A stretch of DNA of 64,000 bases, taken from Verrucosispora sp. NA02020 (GTDB taxonomy: Bacteria > Actinomycetota > Actinomycetes > Mycobacteriales > Micromonosporaceae). Every line of letters starts with the position of its first letter. Position 1 is the first letter of the stretch. The translations under genes were made by a program, and so were the position numbers. The notes under the pieces were generated by a model. The model worked only from the letters and a program-made list of their open reading frames with translations. It did no database searches and was not told the DNA's origin. The stretch spans positions 806,001 to 870,000 of the forward strand of contig NZ_CP054923.1 of NCBI RefSeq assembly GCF_013364215.1. Reading direction: 5' to 3'. Below, in pieces: positions 1-8,217 of this stretch.

Positions 1-3000
1 GAACACGCGGAGGTCTTCGCCGAGCTGGCCGGGATCCTCGGGCGGGACGTGCTGATCAGCCCGGCCGGCAGCATGTTGCGGTACGACGGGGACCGCGAGC
101 CGGAGCCCAGCCTGGTGGACGCCCGGACCGGGCGGCCGGCGGAGTGGCTCGTCGTCCAGCCCCCGGCGATGGCCACCGGGCTGCCCGGTTGGTACGAGAC
201 GACCGGCGGCGTGCTGCGGCCCCGGTCCGGTGTCGTCGCCGCGCCGCTGCCCGGCGGGCTGACGCTCGCCACCCGGGCCGACTTCGTGGCCCGCCGGGCC
301 GCTGCGGTGGACCTGGCCCCGGGTCACCCGGAACTGACCACGATCGGGGTGTCCGTCCGGGGCGGCGGCTTCGTGGTCGGCGACTACACCGGCTCCTACC
401 AGGTGACCGGTGGGCGTCAGCTCGCCGCCGCCCTGTCGGACGTGCCGCTCTACGGCAGTGAGATCCGGATGTGGCTGCACTGGCCCTCCGACCCGGACGA
501 GCGGCAGCGGCTGCACGCCAACCTGGCCGCGTTCGCGGACAACACCGGGGCGATCGTGTGGGCCCCGGAGCGTACCGCCGCCCTGGAGATCCTGGAGAGT
601 TGCCAGGACCTGAGCGCGGTGGACCGCGCCGGCGGTCCGGCCGAGTGGCGTACCTACCTGCCGCCGATGGCCGCCTCACCGCGCTTCGAACCGGACCAGG
701 ACGGTCGGTTGTCCCCGGCCGGGCGGATGGTCGTCACCCCCTATCCGGGTGCGCCCCTGGTCAGCGTCGCGCCCGCGCGCCAGCGGGCGATGAACTCGCG
801 GTACAGCAGCCTGCGGGCCCAGCACGGGCTGTTCCGGATCGATCTGACCATCCTCAACGACGGTCGGTGGGCGGTGCAGTACGCCGACTCCGGGCCGCAC
901 GCGCTCGGGCCACGGGTGCTGCAACGGATGCTGCGCACGGCCGGCTGGCAGGGCGAGGACCTGCTGCTGCTGGCGAGCTATCCGGCCTCCGCCGAGGCGG
1001 GGGTCCGCCGCTACGGCAGCCGGCTGGTGGAAGGACTCCGCGCCGAGGTGTGGGTGCTGCCGCCGGAGGCCGCGTTCGACAGCGTCGACGGTACGGCCCG
1101 CGCCGTCGACGAGCGGGGCCGTCCAGTGGACTGGCAGCGCCTCGACCTGGACGACTCGCAGCGACGCTGGCAGAGCGACGACGGCGTGCTGGTGACGGCC
1201 GAGAGCAGCAGCCGTCCGGCCGGCACCGATCGTGTCGCCGGCACCGATCGCATTGCCGTCACCGGCCGTTCGGCCGACGCCCCTTCCCGCGCGCCGGAGA
1301 GCATCGCCGCTGTCCCGGACAGCGCTGAGCGGAGCACCGCGTCCGAGGCGACGCCCTCGATCGACCGGCAGCAGGCGGGGGAGCCCGCTCTGTCCACCTC
1401 GCCCTCGGCGTCCGACGTCCGGGCGTACCCGGGGTCGCCGTGGACGGGACGCCCTGCGGCGGCGACGTCCGGCCCGGTGTCCCCGGTCCCGGTGCACGCG
1501 GTCCTGCCGCTGCCCGCGCCGACGTCCCCGGCCCCGCCTCCGGCCCCGGCGGCGTCACCGTTCCGACCGGCACCGCCGCGACCGGCTCCGGCTGCGCCGG
1601 ATTCGACGGCCGTGGCCCCCTCGTCGCCGATCGTGCCCTCTACGGCCCCCGCGTCGCCTCCCCCGTCGCCGGTGGTCCCGCTGTCTCCGGCCGCCTCGCC
1701 GGTGGTTCCTCCGTCCCCGGCCGCCCAGGCGGGTGCCCCTTCGTCGACCGCCGCGCCCACCGGGGCGGACTCCTATCCGGAGCGGTCCTCGCCCGTGCCG
1801 CCGCTTCCACCGCAGGCACGGGCGGGGGGCTGGGCCCAGCCCAATCGGACCGAGCCGAGGCGCGTCGAGCGGCAGGTCGGGCCACCGCGACCGGTGGTCG
1901 GGCCGGCGGCGGGCCCGCGTCCGATCGCCGGGCCGGCGCCGACGACCCGGCCGGAGGAGAGCACCGCTCCCGCTCCGACTTCCGACCCTGGGGTCGGCTA
2001 CGAGCAGGGACTGCCCTCCACCGCCGGTCCGGCCCGGGATCCCCGCTCCGACGCCGGTCCCCGCTCCGACGCCGGGGGGCGTCCCGACCGCCCCGCCCCG
2101 CCGGGTGGGCCCGAGCTTCCGGTCAGTGCCGCGCCCCGGCTCGGCACCGTCCGGCGGCCCGTCGCGCACGCGATCTACTGGATCGCCGAGCGCCCGACGG
2201 TCAACGCCGAGCCGGTCGAGCTGTACGTCGTCGCCGGCTGTTCGCCCACCGACGCCACCGGCACCGGCGCACCCACCCCGAACCTGTTCCTGGTCGGCAC
2301 GCTCCGCCCGCCGGTGCCCGCCGCGCTGCGGGCGGACGAACACCTGCTGCGGGTACGCGTCCTCGCCGGTGGCGCGGTGGACATGTCCTCGATCACCGTG
2401 CACGAGCCACCGGCCCTGCACGAGCTGCTCGTCGACCGGGACGAGTCGTACCTGCTCCCGGGGGGTCTGCTGGGCCGTACCGAGCTCGTCGCCGGTTACG
2501 GCGTCGACGCCTCCGGGCGGTACGTGGAGCAGCCGGTCGCCCCGGCGACTCCACCGCTGGCGATGCGCTGCACCGGCGCCGGGCACGGCATCGAGGGGTT
2601 GCCGGCCGACCTGCCCCGCTGGCCGTACGAGGCCGAGGCGTTCGCCTATGCGCTGGTGCGCGACCCCGAGGCCACGACCCGTAGTCAGGGCCTGGTGCTG
2701 TTGCGCAACCGGCCGCGTGCCCGTCGGGGGCGGCTGCTGGTGCAGGTGCGGGTGCCGTGGCGGTGCGCCGTCGACGTGCGCGCGACCGTGGCGCAGATCG
2801 GCGACCTGCCGCAGATCCACTCGACGGCCGGATCGATGCTGGAGGCCGGCGTGAGTCTGTTGCTGCCACGCGAGGCGAACGAGCAGGTCGAGGTCGTACG
2901 GCTGCTCTCGGCGGGCCGGCTCGGCTGGCGGACGGTGGGTGAGCCGGAGATGTCGCTGGCCGACTTCCTCGCCAGCCGGGCCGATGCCACGACCCGGCCG

Positions 3001-3024
3001 GGCAGCACCGCCCCGACCCGGTAG
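1..3024 (+). CDS. Proline-rich repeat protein of the T7SS-like locus, 5' end outside window
   Basis: The reading frame is open from base 1, so the gene begins upstream of the window; at least 1007 codons are present. I do not recognise a named family. Before about codon 400 there are three imperfect repeats. Each has a short strand-like segment ending in a proline (ISPAG, WAPER, VLPPE), then a D-x-x-G-x-P-x-(D/E)-W signature (ARTGRPAEW, RAGGPAEW, ERGRPVDW), then a G-V/R-L turn. A proline/alanine/serine-rich, probably disordered stretch of about 300 residues follows, then a C-terminal folded region of about 290 residues. No membrane segment is visible in the part seen. It is co-oriented with the sigma factor and secretion genes that follow. 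It could be a secreted or surface component; function unknown. Confidence 0.75.
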   Translation, partial: EHAEVFAELAGILGRDVLISPAGSMLRYDGDREPEPSLVDARTGRPAEWLVVQPPAMATGLPGWYETTGGVLRPRSGVVAAPLPGGLTLATRADFVARRAAAVDLAPGHPELTTIGVSVRGGGFVVGDYTGSYQVTGGRQLAAALSDVPLYGSEIRMWLHWPSDPDERQRLHANLAAFADNTGAIVWAPERTAALEILESCQDLSAVDRAGGPAEWRTYLPPMAASPRFEPDQDGRLSPAGRMVVTPYPGAPLVSVAPARQRAMNSRYSSLRAQHGLFRIDLTILNDGRWAVQYADSGPHALGPRVLQRMLRTAGWQGEDLLLLASYPASAEAGVRRYGSRLVEGLRAEVWVLPPEAAFDSVDGTARAVDERGRPVDWQRLDLDDSQRRWQSDDGVLVTAESSSRPAGTDRVAGTDRIAVTGRSADAPSRAPESIAAVPDSAERSTASEATPSIDRQQAGEPALSTSPSASDVRAYPGSPWTGRPAAATSGPVSPVPVHAVLPLPAPTSPAPPPAPAASPFRPAPPRPAPAAPDSTAVAPSSPIVPSTAPASPPPSPVVPLSPAASPVVPPSPAAQAGAPSSTAAPTGADSYPERSSPVPPLPPQARAGGWAQPNRTEPRRVERQVGPPRPVVGPAAGPRPIAGPAPTTRPEESTAPAPTSDPGVGYEQGLPSTAGPARDPRSDAGPRSDAGGRPDRPAPPGGPELPVSAAPRLGTVRRPVAHAIYWIAERPTVNAEPVELYVVAGCSPTDATGTGAPTPNLFLVGTLRPPVPAALRADEHLLRVRVLAGGAVDMSSITVHEPPALHELLVDRDESYLLPGGLLGRTELVAGYGVDASGRYVEQPVAPATPPLAMRCTGAGHGIEGLPADLPRWPYEAEAFAYALVRDPEATTRSQGLVLLRNRPRARRGRLLVQVRVPWRCAVDVRATVAQIGDLPQIHSTAGSMLEAGVSLLLPREANEQVEVVRLLSAGRLGWRTVGEPEMSLADFLASRADATTRPGSTAPTR

Positions 3025-3177
3025 GGGTAGCGCCGTCCCGACCCGGCCGGACTGCGCCGCCGGGACCAGACCTGGGCCCCACTGAGTCCTTCGGCTCACG
3101 CCGCCCGCGGCCCGGATCACTAGCGTCCCGTTTGAGCGGTGCTGGGGAAAGGTCCGGTCCTGGGGAGGGCTGCAACG

Positions 3178-3732
3178 ATGGGTGCCAACGTGGGTGTGCA
3201 GGAGCGCGTCGAGGCGGATGCCGACCTCGATCACCGGATGCGTCGCGTCTTCGCGGCGAACGCCCAGCCGTTGTACTACTACCTTCTCCGGCTGACCCGG
3301 GGACAGGGCCAACTCGCCGAGGACCTGTTGCAGGAGACCATGCTGCGGGCCTGGTCCCGGCTGAGCGAACTGCCCGCCGACGACGCCACGATCCGCCGGT
3401 GGCTGTTCATCGTGGCGCGGAACCTCTCGATCGACGTGGCCCGCGCCCGGGCCGCCCGACCGACCGAGGTCTACGGGATGGACGTGACCTGGGCCCACTC
3501 GCCGGACGACGAGTTCGACGGCCTGCTCGACCGGTTCGCCCTGGCAGACGTGCTGCGCAAGCTCACCCCGGAACACCGGGCGGTGCTGGTCGAGCTCTAC
3601 TACGGCGACGTGACGGTGGCCGAGGCGGCGGCCCGGATCGGCATCCCGGAGGGGACCGTGCGGTCGCGGTCGTTCTACGCTCTGCGCGCCGCCCGGGGCA
3701 TCATCGGGGAGCCCGCCGAACTGGCGGCGTGA
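3178..3732 (+). CDS. ECF-like RNA polymerase sigma-70 family factor
   Basis: The protein has 184 residues. The N-terminal half has a region-2 core (QPLYYYLLRLTRG, then AEDLLQETMLRAW, then the RRWLFIVARNLSIDVAR helix). The C-terminal half has region 4 (LTPEHRAVLVELYYGDVTVAEAAARIGIPEGTVRSR, shown here in pieces: LTPEHRAVLVELYY and GIPEGTVRSR). This layout is that of extracytoplasmic-function sigma factors, which redirect RNA polymerase to a small regulon. I chose the ATG at 3178 because GGGGAGG lies about 9 bases before it; a GTG at 3139 would add 13 residues without such a site. The usual anti-sigma gene does not follow; only a 21-codon frame overlaps its stop. Its place just before the mycosin-like gene suggests that it controls the secretion and giant-protein genes, which is inference. 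Confidence 0.88.
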   Translation: MGANVGVQERVEADADLDHRMRRVFAANAQPLYYYLLRLTRGQGQLAEDLLQETMLRAWSRLSELPADDATIRRWLFIVARNLSIDVARARAARPTEVYGMDVTWAHSPDDEFDGLLDRFALADVLRKLTPEHRAVLVELYYGDVTVAEAAARIGIPEGTVRSRSFYALRAARGIIGEPAELAA

Positions 3733-3794
3733 CCGCCAAACTCCCGACGCGGCGGCTGAACGACACGGCCGCCGGGACCGTCGTGGAGTCGTGA
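3729..3794 (+). CDS. Possible 21-residue ORF between sigma factor and mycosin-like gene
   Basis: A GTG at 3729 overlaps the sigma factor stop in a GTGA arrangement typical of translational coupling. The frame runs 21 codons to a TGA at 3792, next to the mycosin-like gene. The peptide begins MTAKLPTRRLND and has no recognisable domain. It sits where an anti-sigma gene would be expected, so it may be a remnant of one, a coupling peptide, or simply chance. Confidence 0.2.
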   Translation: MTAKLPTRRLNDTAAGTVVES

Positions 3795-3832
3795 GTCCGC
3801 ACCGGGACGGGCACGACGAGGGGGCGAGGGAG

Positions 3833-5443
3833 ATGTTGGTCAGCCGGTACCCGTCACGGGTGGGACGGTATGTGGTGGTGGTGCTCGGCGTACTGCTGGC
3901 CGCGCTGCCCGTCCTCCCGGCCCGCGCCCAGGCCGCACCGTACGTGAAGTACTACACGGTGGAGTCCACCTACGTGGGCAAGCCGGAGGGCCTGCGTGAC
4001 ATCGCCGAGCGCTTCCTCGGCAGCCGGGACCGCGCGGAGGAGATCTTCAACCTGAACGTCGGCCGGGCGCAGTCCGGCGGCGGCGCCCTCACCGACCCGA
4101 GTCAGCTGCGCGCCGGTTGGCAGCTCGTGCTGCCGTGGGACGCGGTCGGCAGCGGGGTCGAGTACGGCTCGCTGCCGTCTCCGGCACCCCCGAGCACCCG
4201 TTCACCGTCACCGGGAGCGTCCGCCGCGCCACCTGCCGGTACTCCGTTGATCCGCCCCACCATCGGCTCCAGCCCCAGCCCCAGCCCGAGCCCGAGCCCG
4301 AGCGGCACCAAGAACTCCGGTGCCGGGGGCGCCAAGTGCGGATCGGCCGCGAAGCGCGGTGACAAGGACCGCGCGGACTGGGCGGAGCGGCGCATGTCGC
4401 CGGAGCGGGCGTGGTCCCGCAGCCGTGGCGAGGGCCAGATGATCGCGATCGTGGACTCCGGGGTGGACGGCAGCCTCGCCGAGTTGCGGGGCCGGGTCAC
4501 CCAGGGCATGGACGTGGTGGCCGGCAGCGGCCGGGGCGACGTCGACTGCCTCGGCACCGGCACCGCGATGGCCGGTATCGCCATCGCCCAGTCCGGCTCG
4601 AAGCGCACGGTGACGGGGGTGGCTCCGGAGGCGACCGTGATGCCGATCCGGGTGGTCACCACCAAGGCCGAGGCGCAGCCGGCGGACCAGGCGGCCGGCA
4701 TCGAGGTGGCGGTGGCCGCCGGTGCCACCGTGATCGCGCTCGGGTCGTACGTGGACCCCAACGTCCCGGCCGTCGCCGAGGCGATCGCCACCGCCGTCAA
4801 GCACGACATCGTGGTGGTGTCCGCCGCCGACCTGGAGTCGAGCGACCCGGAGTCGGGGCTGCCGGAGCAGGGCATGTTGCGGGTCGGTGGCATCGGCGGG
4901 GACGGCAAGATGGCGGACAGTTACCGCGCCGGCGGGGTGGACGTCGTCGCCCCCGGCGTGGACGTGGCCAGCCTCGGCATCGGCGGAGCGGGTGACTTCG
5001 TCGGCAGCGGCACCCAGTACGCGGTCGCCTACACGGCCGGCCAGGCCGCCCTGGTGCGCTCCGCGTACCCGAACCTCTCGGCCGCTCAGGTGACCGAACG
5101 GATCCGGAGCACGGCCAGCCGGACCGCCGACACCCCGGAGGACCCCGCCTCCTACGGCGACGGCGTCATCGACCCGTTCACCTCGGTGAGCGCCGCGATG
5201 GAGAACGACGGAGGGGCGGCTGCCCCGAACGGCCCGTCCGCCGATGACGGCGGATCGTCGACCAGCGGTGGCCAGGTGGCGATCTTCGTGCTCATCGGCC
5301 TGGTGCTGGTGGCCGTGACGGTGCTGTCGGTGTTCCGGCTGCGTACCGTGCTGCGCTCCGACGACCGCAAGGATCCCGAACCGGAGTTCGACCCGCCCGC
5401 GAACCGTCCGACCGACCACTCCGATCCACAGCGGTTGAGGTGA
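3833..5443 (+). CDS. Mycosin-like S8 subtilase with LysM-like domain, catalytically degenerate
   Basis: The protein has 536 residues. A signal peptide (VVVVLGVLLAALPVLPARAQA) is followed by a LysM-like segment from YYTVEST to a final GWQLVLP, then a Pro/Ser linker with SPSPSP repeats. The S8 fold runs from about residue 195 to 430, then a glycine-rich linker, one C-terminal membrane helix (VAIFVLIGLVLVAVTVLSVF) and a charged tail. This is the mycosin (MycP) layout of type VII secretion, where the protease faces outward. The catalytic Asp is present (VDSGVDG, Asp208), but the HGTxxAG site reads TGTAMAG (Thr242 for His), the oxyanion Asn position is Asp333, and the GTS site reads GTQ (Gln395 for Ser). 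It should be inactive as a serine protease and may be structural; MycP has a known structural role at the ESX pore. I chose ATG 3833 because it starts the signal peptide; a GTG at 3791 is in frame. Confidence 0.88.
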   Translation: MLVSRYPSRVGRYVVVVLGVLLAALPVLPARAQAAPYVKYYTVESTYVGKPEGLRDIAERFLGSRDRAEEIFNLNVGRAQSGGGALTDPSQLRAGWQLVLPWDAVGSGVEYGSLPSPAPPSTRSPSPGASAAPPAGTPLIRPTIGSSPSPSPSPSPSGTKNSGAGGAKCGSAAKRGDKDRADWAERRMSPERAWSRSRGEGQMIAIVDSGVDGSLAELRGRVTQGMDVVAGSGRGDVDCLGTGTAMAGIAIAQSGSKRTVTGVAPEATVMPIRVVTTKAEAQPADQAAGIEVAVAAGATVIALGSYVDPNVPAVAEAIATAVKHDIVVVSAADLESSDPESGLPEQGMLRVGGIGGDGKMADSYRAGGVDVVAPGVDVASLGIGGAGDFVGSGTQYAVAYTAGQAALVRSAYPNLSAAQVTERIRSTASRTADTPEDPASYGDGVIDPFTSVSAAMENDGGAAAPNGPSADDGGSSTSGGQVAIFVLIGLVLVAVTVLSVFRLRTVLRSDDRKDPEPEFDPPANRPTDHSDPQRLR

Positions 5444-5450
5444 TCGCCCA

Positions 5451-8192
5451 GTGACGGGGCAGCCCGCGGTCTCCACCCCGACCAGCGCACCGTCCGGCCG
5501 GATCGAACGGGTCTCCACCCGCCCGTGGAGTCGGCACCGCACCATCTCCTCGGCGATCCGGGCAGCCCGCGACGGCGGGGTGGTGTCGGTGGTGGCCGGG
5601 GTGTACCGCGAGTCGTTGACCGTCGACAAGTCCGTCACGCTGGTGGCCGAGAACGACGGTGGCGCGGTCGAACTGGTCGCGCCGCACGGGCCGGCGCTCG
5701 CCGTACGGTCCGGGTCGGCCACGATCCGCGGGTTCGTGTTGAGCGGCTCCGGTGCCGTGGTGGTCGCCGCCACCGGCCGGATCGCGTTGGAGTCGACCAC
5801 GGTCACCGGGGGCGCGGTCCAGGTCAGCGGGGACGCGTCGGCGACGCTGCGGGACTGCGCCATCCTGCGTACCGGGGCGGCACCCGGGCTCATCGTCGCC
5901 GACCAGGCGACGCTGGAGGGCACCTCGGTCGAGGTGACGGAGACCGGCGGCGCCGCCGTCGAGGCCGCCGGAAGCGCCCAGGTCACCCTGGTCGACAGCC
6001 GGATGGGCAGCGTCGGCGGTGGCGCGCTGGTGGCGGAGAACGCCACGCTGACGCTCACCCGCTGCGAGATCGGGCCCAGCGGCGGCGTGGGCGTCGAGGT
6101 CAGCGGCGGTGGGCAGGCCCGGCTGACCGACTGCCAACTGCACGACCTGGCGGCCGAGGGCATCCGGATCAGCGGCAGTGCGACGTTCGGCCCGGACTGG
6201 TGGCCGCCGCTGCGGCCGGAACACGCCGGGACGCCGGGCGCCGGGGAGACCGGCGAGACCGGTGGGGTGCTCGTTCGGCGGTGCACGATCAGCCGCGCGG
6301 CCTCCGCCGGGGTGCTCCTCGCCGGGTACGGCCACCTGCACCTGGACGAGTCCACGGTGGACGCCGCGCGGGGTCCCGGCGTGCTGGCCGGTGGCGACAG
6401 CCGGCTCTCGATGGCCGGCAGCCGGATCAACCAGGCCGGTCAGACCGCGCTCGCGGTCCGGGAACGCGCCGAGGTCCGCCTCACCGACGGTGCCTTCGCC
6501 GACTCGGCCGCCAACGGGCTCTACGCCGCCGACGACGGGCGGATCCTGATGCACGGCTGCGAGATGCGGCGCTCCGAGTACAGCGCGGTGCACCTCACCG
6601 GCACGGCCAGCGCCGCGCTGGTCGAGTGCACGATCGCCGACACCCCCGAGTTCGGGGTACGCGCCTCCGACCGCGCCCTGCTGCGGGTGGAGGGCGGCAC
6701 GATCACCGGCGCGGGACTCGGCGGGGTGCAGATCGACGGTGGCGCCGACGCCGAGTTGCGTGGACTGACCGTCAGCGACTCCCGGGCCGGCGTACGCGTG
6801 GACACCCCGCACCGGCCGCTGCTGACCGACTGCGAGGTCCGCGACGTCGAGCAGACCGGGATCGAGGTCGCCCCGCACGCCGCGCTGCTGGCCCGGAACT
6901 GCCGGATCGCCTCCTGTGGCGCGGCCGGGGTGCTCGTCGACGCGTACGCCACGCCGACGCTCGAAGAGTGCGAGATCACCGACATCGGCGGCAGCGGACT
7001 GGTGCTCTGGGAGGGCGCCGCACCGATGATCCGCAGCCTGACCGTGCGGGAGTGCCGCAAGAACGGCGTGTACGTCGGTGACGGTGCGCACGGCACCCTG
7101 ACCGACTGCGACATCTCCCGGACCGACTACCCGGCCGTGCACGTCGGCGTGGACGCCGATCCGGCGTTGCTGCGCTGCCACGTGCACGACGCCGGGGCCG
7201 ACGTCGACCAGACCGACCAGGGCCGGGCGACCTTCGAGGAGTGCTGGAGCACCGACGTCGCCGAGGCGACCCTGCCGACCGAACCCGTCGCCGCCCGCGC
7301 GGTGCCGGCCGGTGCCGGTCCGCGCCGCGCCGCCGCCGTGCCCCGAGCCGGTGCCACCAGCAAGGTGCCGGAGTTGGCCGACCTGCTCGGCCAGCTCGAC
7401 GACCTGGTCGGGATGGCCCGGGTCAAGCGGGACGTGGGCACCATGGTCAAGCTGGTGCAGACCGTCAAGCGCCGTCGGGAGGCCGGTCTCGCGCCGCCGC
7501 CGATGTCCCGGCACCTGGTCTTCGCCGGTAATCCCGGCACCGGCAAGACCACCGTGGCCCGGCTCTACGGGCAGTTGCTCGCCGCGCTCGGCATGCTCGA
7601 ACGCGGACATCTGATCGAGGTCGACCGGGGCACGCTGGTCGGTGAGTACGTGGGACACACCGCCCCGAAGACCCAGGCGGCCTTCCGCAAGGCCCTCGGC
7701 GGTGTGCTCTTCATCGACGAGGCGTACGCCCTGGTGCCCACCGGTGGCGGCACCGACTTCGGCCAGGAGGCGATCTCGACGCTGGTCAAGCTGATGGAGG
7801 ACCACCGGGACGAGGTGGTGGTGATCGTCGCCGGCTACCCGGACGAGATGCGGCAGTTCGTCGCGGCCAACCCGGGCCTCTCCTCCCGCTTCTCCCGCAC
7901 GCTGACCTTCGAGGACTACTCGTCGGTCGAACTGGTCCAGATCGTGGAGAAGCAGGCGAGCCGGCACCAGTACCACGTCGCGGAGAACGGCCGTGCCGCG
8001 CTGCTCAGCTACTTCGACGGCGTCCTGCGGGGCGAGGGCTTCGGCAACGGCCGGTTCGCCCGCAAGGTCTTCCAGATGATGACCGAGCGGCACGCCGCAC
8101 GGATCGCCGAGATGGACGCGCCCAGCACCGCCGAGCTGAGCACTCTGGAGGCCGACGACCTGCACGTGGACGACCTGGAGGTGGCCGGATGA
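5451..8192 (+). CDS. Right-handed beta-helix protein fused to CbbX/EccA-type AAA+ ATPase
   Basis: The protein has 913 residues. Residues about 20-600 are a right-handed parallel beta-helix made of short repeats with regular V/L-x-D/E-C-x-I and G-V-x-V patterns (for example LTDCEVRDVEQTGIEV). Residues about 640-910 are an AAA+ module of the CbxX/CfxQ family. Walker A is GNPGTGKTT (Lys699), Walker B is VLFIDEAYAL (Asp756, Glu757), and LSSRFSR (Arg813/Arg816) fits sensor/arginine-finger residues. EccA of type VII secretion carries the same AAA+ type, but its N-terminal part is a TPR domain, here replaced by a beta-helix. It probably acts in the cytoplasm, remodelling or delivering substrates. 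The GTG start has GAGGTGA about 8 bases upstream and lies 7 bases after the mycosin-like stop, so the two genes are likely co-transcribed. Confidence 0.9.
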   Translation: MTGQPAVSTPTSAPSGRIERVSTRPWSRHRTISSAIRAARDGGVVSVVAGVYRESLTVDKSVTLVAENDGGAVELVAPHGPALAVRSGSATIRGFVLSGSGAVVVAATGRIALESTTVTGGAVQVSGDASATLRDCAILRTGAAPGLIVADQATLEGTSVEVTETGGAAVEAAGSAQVTLVDSRMGSVGGGALVAENATLTLTRCEIGPSGGVGVEVSGGGQARLTDCQLHDLAAEGIRISGSATFGPDWWPPLRPEHAGTPGAGETGETGGVLVRRCTISRAASAGVLLAGYGHLHLDESTVDAARGPGVLAGGDSRLSMAGSRINQAGQTALAVRERAEVRLTDGAFADSAANGLYAADDGRILMHGCEMRRSEYSAVHLTGTASAALVECTIADTPEFGVRASDRALLRVEGGTITGAGLGGVQIDGGADAELRGLTVSDSRAGVRVDTPHRPLLTDCEVRDVEQTGIEVAPHAALLARNCRIASCGAAGVLVDAYATPTLEECEITDIGGSGLVLWEGAAPMIRSLTVRECRKNGVYVGDGAHGTLTDCDISRTDYPAVHVGVDADPALLRCHVHDAGADVDQTDQGRATFEECWSTDVAEATLPTEPVAARAVPAGAGPRRAAAVPRAGATSKVPELADLLGQLDDLVGMARVKRDVGTMVKLVQTVKRRREAGLAPPPMSRHLVFAGNPGTGKTTVARLYGQLLAALGMLERGHLIEVDRGTLVGEYVGHTAPKTQAAFRKALGGVLFIDEAYALVPTGGGTDFGQEAISTLVKLMEDHRDEVVVIVAGYPDEMRQFVAANPGLSSRFSRTLTFEDYSSVELVQIVEKQASRHQYHVAENGRAALLSYFDGVLRGEGFGNGRFARKVFQMMTERHAARIAEMDAPSTAELSTLEADDLHVDDLEVAG

Positions 8193-8217
8193 CACGGCTC
8201 GGGTGCAGGGAGGACCG

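Noticed and set aside
1555..3576. Long antisense open frames opposite the proline-rich gene, the beta-helix gene and the giant gene
   Set aside because: They are compositionally biased shadows of the coding strand, with Arg/Pro/Gly-rich translations and no domains.
3729..3794. Functional anti-sigma factor gene
   Set aside because: The frame has only 21 codons, far too short for an anti-sigma domain or membrane helix.
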